In this document: one piece after another, positions 61,170 through 64,000 of the stretch
Numbering within the stretch: position 1 is the first letter of the stretch
Layout: each line of letters starts with the position of its first letter
NCBI GenBank assembly: GCA_050948865.1
Contig: JBMNEQ010000002.1
Span: 62,001-126,000 of the forward strand
DNA length: 64,000 nucleotides
Source: SKGN01 sp050948865
Lineage (GTDB): Bacteria > Bacillota_I > Bacilli_A > RF39 > UBA660
Direction: 5' to 3'
Position numbers and translations under genes: made by a program
Notes under the pieces: model-generated
What the model was told of the DNA's origin: nothing
Database searches by the model: none
The model's input: the letters and a program-made list of their open reading frames with translations, nothing else

Positions 61170-63584
61170 ATGTATAATTTAGGTGAACAATTTTTACTTA
61201 ATCAGGAGCAAGCTTTAGCGAATGAAAAGGCCATTTTCAAAGGTAAAACTTATCGGATTACTATTTTAACTGAAAGATTAATTCGTTTAGAATATAATAA
61301 GGATGGTTATTTTGAAGATCGTCCTACCCAATTAGCTTTCTTTAGAAAGTTTGATGTTCCTCCTTTAGCAATTAAAGAGGATGATAAGTATTTAGAAGTT
61401 TCTTCTAAGTATTTCAAATTAGAATATACAAAAGAACGCCCATTTTCTACTAGTAGATTAATTCCTGGTGGTAATTTAAGAGTTAGTCTTTTAAGCACTG
61501 ATCGTGTTTGGTATCAAGGACATCCAGAAATTAGAAACTATTTAGGTACGAATGTTTCTTTAGAGGGAATGGGTCATAAGATAAAATTAAAAAAGGGCCT
61601 TTATTCTACAGATGGTTTTGTTAGTATTGATGATTCGTCTAGTTATGTGATTGAAAAGGATGGAACATTATTACCAAGACCTAAAGAAATAGTGGATATT
61701 TATTTGTTTTCTTATCGAAAAGATTTTGGTTTATGTTTAAAAGATTATTTTGAATTAACAGGAAAGCCCCCTTTAATACCTAAATATGCTTTGGGGAATT
61801 GGTGGTGTCGAAATAATAACTATACCGAGGAAGATTTAATTCATCTTTTAGGTAAGTTTGAAAAGGAGAATGTTCCTTTATCAGTATTATTATTAGATAA
61901 AGATTGGCATATTAGAAATTATGATAAGAAAAAGAATTTAATGACAGGTTTTAGTTTTAATAAGCAACTTTTTCCAACACCATCAGAATTTATTAAAAAG
62001 GTTCAGGCTTTAAATATTAAAGTTGGTTTAAATCTTGATCCTAAAGAAGGTATTTATTCTCATGAAGAAATGTATATTAAAGCTGCTTCTTATTTAGAAC
62101 AAGCTGATAATCAGACTATTCCTTTTGCTCCTTTAAATCCAAAGTTTTTAGAAACTTATTTTAAAATTTTACTTAGACCTTTAGAAGGAGTAGGAGTAGA
62201 TTTCTTTTGGAATGATTATCGACCTGAAAAGGATTTATTACCTTTATGGATTTTAAATCATTATCATTTTTTAGATAGTGATCGTTTAGAAGCTAGAAGA
62301 GGAATGTTACTTGGACGTAATTCTTTGATTGGCTCGCATCGTTATGGTGTTTTATATTCAGGAAATACAAAGGTTAGTTGGTCGACTTTAGGAAAATTAC
62401 CTTTTTATAATTCGACTAGTTCTAATATTGGTATTTCTTGGTGGAGTCATGATATAGGGGGTCATCATTTAGGAATAGAAGATGGGGAATTATATTTACG
62501 TTTTGTTCAATTGGGAACTTTTAGTCCTATTTTTCGTATTCATGTTGATCAAGGTCAATATTATAAAAGAGAACCTTGGCGTTGGAATTTACAAGTATCA
62601 TCAATTATTAAAGAATATATGCAACTTCGTCATCGTTTACTTCCTTATTTATATACAGAAGCTTATAAATATCATAAAATTGGAACACCATTGATACAAC
62701 CTTTATATTATAAATTTCCTCAAATATATGATGAGCCTATTTATAAAAACGAATATTATTTAGGTTCTGAATTAATGGTTTCTCCTTTAGTTTTTCCTAA
62801 AGATCAAGTAATGAATCGGGTTGTTCATAAATTTTATTTACCAGCTGGAACTTGGTATGATTTTAAAACGGGTAAAAAGTTTCCTGGCAATAGAAGTTAT
62901 GTTTCTTTCTTTCGAGATCAGGATTATCCTGTTTTTGCCCGGAGTGGTTCTATTATTTCTTTATCTAATGATATAGAAAGAAATAATATTAGTTCACCTA
63001 AAAATTTAGAAATTCATATTTTTCCAGGTAGAAGTAATACTTATAAATTATATGAAGATGATGGTTATACTAATTTATATAAACAAGGTTATTATTTACT
63101 TACTTCGATTGATTATAATTATCGTGAAAGTAATTATACAGTAATTATAAGGGCTTTAGAGGGTAAAAGTGGGATAGTTCCAAAAACAAGAAATTATAAA
63201 ATTCGTTTTCGAAATACTAAAAAAACAGAAGATGTTTTAGCTTATGCTAATGATAAAAAGATTGGAACCACTACTTATGTTGATGATAATGATTTTGTTA
63301 TTGAAATTAGGGATGTTCCAACTATTGGTCAGTTAGCAGTTAATTGTAAAGGTAAAGCTATTGAAATAGATGCAATTAGATTAATTAATGAAGATATTGA
63401 TGGTATTATTAGTGATTTACCAATTGAAACTAAATTGAAAGAAGAAATTTCTGATATCTTGTTTGGTAGTTTACCAATTAAGAAAAAAAGAATCGAGATT
63501 AAAAAATTAAGAAGAAAGAAAAAACTAGAAGATAAATTTGTGCGAATGTTTATTAGATTACTTGAATATGTTGAACAAATATAA
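61170..63584 (+). CDS. Glycoside hydrolase family 31 protein (alpha-glucosidase-like)
   Basis: 804 residues. N-terminal beta domain (RITILTERLIRLEYN), then the GH31 barrel with YALGNWWCRNNNYTEEDL, VLLLDKDWH, the nucleophile region GVDFFWNDYRPE (Asp349) and SNIGISWWSHDIGGHHLG, LRHRLLPYLYTEAYK, and C-terminal beta domains with YEDDGYT. No signal peptide, so the enzyme is cytosolic. In most GH31 enzymes the acid/base Asp sits in SGDT/SGDN; here the codon at 62364-62366 encodes Asn399 (SGNTKVSW). The fold is clear but normal hydrolysis is doubtful. A basic helical tail (KKKRIEIKKLRRKKK) ends the protein. Confidence 0.88.
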   Translation: MYNLGEQFLLNQEQALANEKAIFKGKTYRITILTERLIRLEYNKDGYFEDRPTQLAFFRKFDVPPLAIKEDDKYLEVSSKYFKLEYTKERPFSTSRLIPGGNLRVSLLSTDRVWYQGHPEIRNYLGTNVSLEGMGHKIKLKKGLYSTDGFVSIDDSSSYVIEKDGTLLPRPKEIVDIYLFSYRKDFGLCLKDYFELTGKPPLIPKYALGNWWCRNNNYTEEDLIHLLGKFEKENVPLSVLLLDKDWHIRNYDKKKNLMTGFSFNKQLFPTPSEFIKKVQALNIKVGLNLDPKEGIYSHEEMYIKAASYLEQADNQTIPFAPLNPKFLETYFKILLRPLEGVGVDFFWNDYRPEKDLLPLWILNHYHFLDSDRLEARRGMLLGRNSLIGSHRYGVLYSGNTKVSWSTLGKLPFYNSTSSNIGISWWSHDIGGHHLGIEDGELYLRFVQLGTFSPIFRIHVDQGQYYKREPWRWNLQVSSIIKEYMQLRHRLLPYLYTEAYKYHKIGTPLIQPLYYKFPQIYDEPIYKNEYYLGSELMVSPLVFPKDQVMNRVVHKFYLPAGTWYDFKTGKKFPGNRSYVSFFRDQDYPVFARSGSIISLSNDIERNNISSPKNLEIHIFPGRSNTYKLYEDDGYTNLYKQGYYLLTSIDYNYRESNYTVIIRALEGKSGIVPKTRNYKIRFRNTKKTEDVLAYANDKKIGTTTYVDDNDFVIEIRDVPTIGQLAVNCKGKAIEIDAIRLINEDIDGIISDLPIETKLKEEISDILFGSLPIKKKRIEIKKLRRKKKLEDKFVRMFIRLLEYVEQI

Positions 63585-63615
63585 TAAAAGAAGTTAAATA
63601 AAACTTCTTTTTATT
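63585..63615 (+). terminator. Terminator after the GH31 gene
   Basis: AAAAGAAGTT/AACTTCTTTT hairpin with a T run. Confidence 0.8.
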
Positions 63616-63621
63616 TTGGCA

Positions 63622-63694
63622 TTTTTTACCAACTAAAACAGCTTGTAAAACCTTGACATACAACGTTTTAGGTGCTATCTTTAAAGTAGGAGGA
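63622..63694 (+). promoter_or_regulatory. Conserved upstream box C of the pilin-FISUMP genes
   Basis: CTTGTAAAACC, TTGACA at 63653-63658, 17 bp, TATCTT at 63676-63681, AAAGTAGGAGG. Matches boxes A and B at about 40 kb distance; the left half-palindrome is reduced to TTTTTTACCA. Within the spacer GCAATGC is replaced by ACAACGT. Confidence 0.65.
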
Positions 63695-63703
63695 ATTAAG
63701 GAT

Positions 63704-64000
63704 ATGAGTAGTATATTTAAGACAAAAAAACAAGGTTTTACATTAATAGAATTACTCGCGGTCATAGTTATTTTGGCAATTATTTTAGCTATAGCTGTCC
63801 CTTCTATAACTAGTTTAATTGAGAATCAAAAAATTTTGGCTTTAGAAATAGACGCTAAAATGTTATTTAAAGCGATGGATTATAAAAGTGCTGAAGATAC
63901 TAGTTTTGATCCAATAAGTTTAAATGAAGCAAATATTCAACAAATGCTTAATGTTTCTGCTTCTAATTATGATAGTTTAGAGGTAACTAAATTAGGGGAA
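63704..64000 (+). CDS. Prepilin-like protein, third copy (3' truncated by window)
   Basis: 99 residues visible. KTKKQGFTLIELLAVIVILAIILAIAVPSI is the same type IV prepilin signal as in copies 1 and 2, followed by the related helical part (IDAKMLFKAMDYKSAED, NIQQMLNVSASNYDSLEV). The FISUMP half would lie beyond the window. The shared upstream box argues that it belongs to the same regulated family. Confidence 0.85.
   Translation, partial: MSSIFKTKKQGFTLIELLAVIVILAIILAIAVPSITSLIENQKILALEIDAKMLFKAMDYKSAEDTSFDPISLNEANIQQMLNVSASNYDSLEVTKLGE

Noticed and set aside
1..64000. CRISPR arrays, tRNA or rRNA genes
   Set aside because: No regularly spaced repeats and no cloverleaf or rRNA segments were noticed when reading both strands; an isolated tRNA could be missed without a covariance search.

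Overview
The window reads as a chromosomal segment of a very AT-rich, endospore-forming low-GC Firmicute (Bacilli/Erysipelotrichia/RF39-like, possibly an uncultured gut lineage). Reasons: Bacillus-type gene neighbours (nifS-thiI, der...spoIVA, dnaD-nth, recU-PBP1, gpsB-rnpB, pgsA-recA-rny, paired M16 peptidases), strong AGGAGG ribosome binding sites, sporulation genes (alpha/beta SASP, spoVIF, spoIVA, a CotH-type protein) with good sigma-E and sigma-G promoter matches, and cell-wall synthesis genes. TGA is used as a stop, so this is not a Mycoplasma-type code. I found no tRNA, rRNA or CRISPR array.

Layout. 1-10 kb: housekeeping and spore genes (GH-like DUF4015, YutD, DUF1292, nifS, thiI, SASP, ackA, NrnA-like, engB, a frameshifted der, spoVIF). 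10.6-14.7 kb: spoIVA, split by a 2,641-bp element that carries a Fic protein, a 36-codon ORF and a large serine recombinase. The 8-bp direct repeats at its ends let precise excision restore a 491-codon spoIVA in frame. 14.8-20.8 kb: dut, a membrane-anchored CotH-like protein, a lysine-2,3-aminomutase-type radical SAM enzyme, an HExxH protein and a FISUMP-domain protein. 20.8-24.1 kb: two prepilin-FISUMP fusion genes separated by an IS remnant, with a shared upstream box and C-terminal segments that look like the variable repeats of a diversity-generating retroelement (DGR). A third gene with the same upstream box starts at 63,704 and runs off the window.

24.3-34.8 kb: glucose metabolism and glucan synthesis (phosphoglucomutase/phosphomannomutase, a 2,568-residue NdvB-like cyclic beta-1,2-glucan synthase, pgi). 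34.9-47.9 kb: core genes (HU, cca, dnaD, nth, AbiEii-like, recU-PBP1, gpsB, RNase P RNA, rodZ-like, pgsA, recA, rny). 48.1-55.5 kb: a tandemly duplicated two-gene module for exported proteins of unknown function, the larger one cysteine-rich. 55.6-63.6 kb: deoD, two M16 peptidases, an ABC-2 exporter and a GH31 protein whose presumed acid/base Asp is Asn.

The most unusual systems are the skin-like element in spoIVA, the putative DGR-diversified pilins (template and reverse transcriptase not in the window) and the duplicated cysteine-rich surface module. Function calls come from reading motifs by eye; no database search was run.
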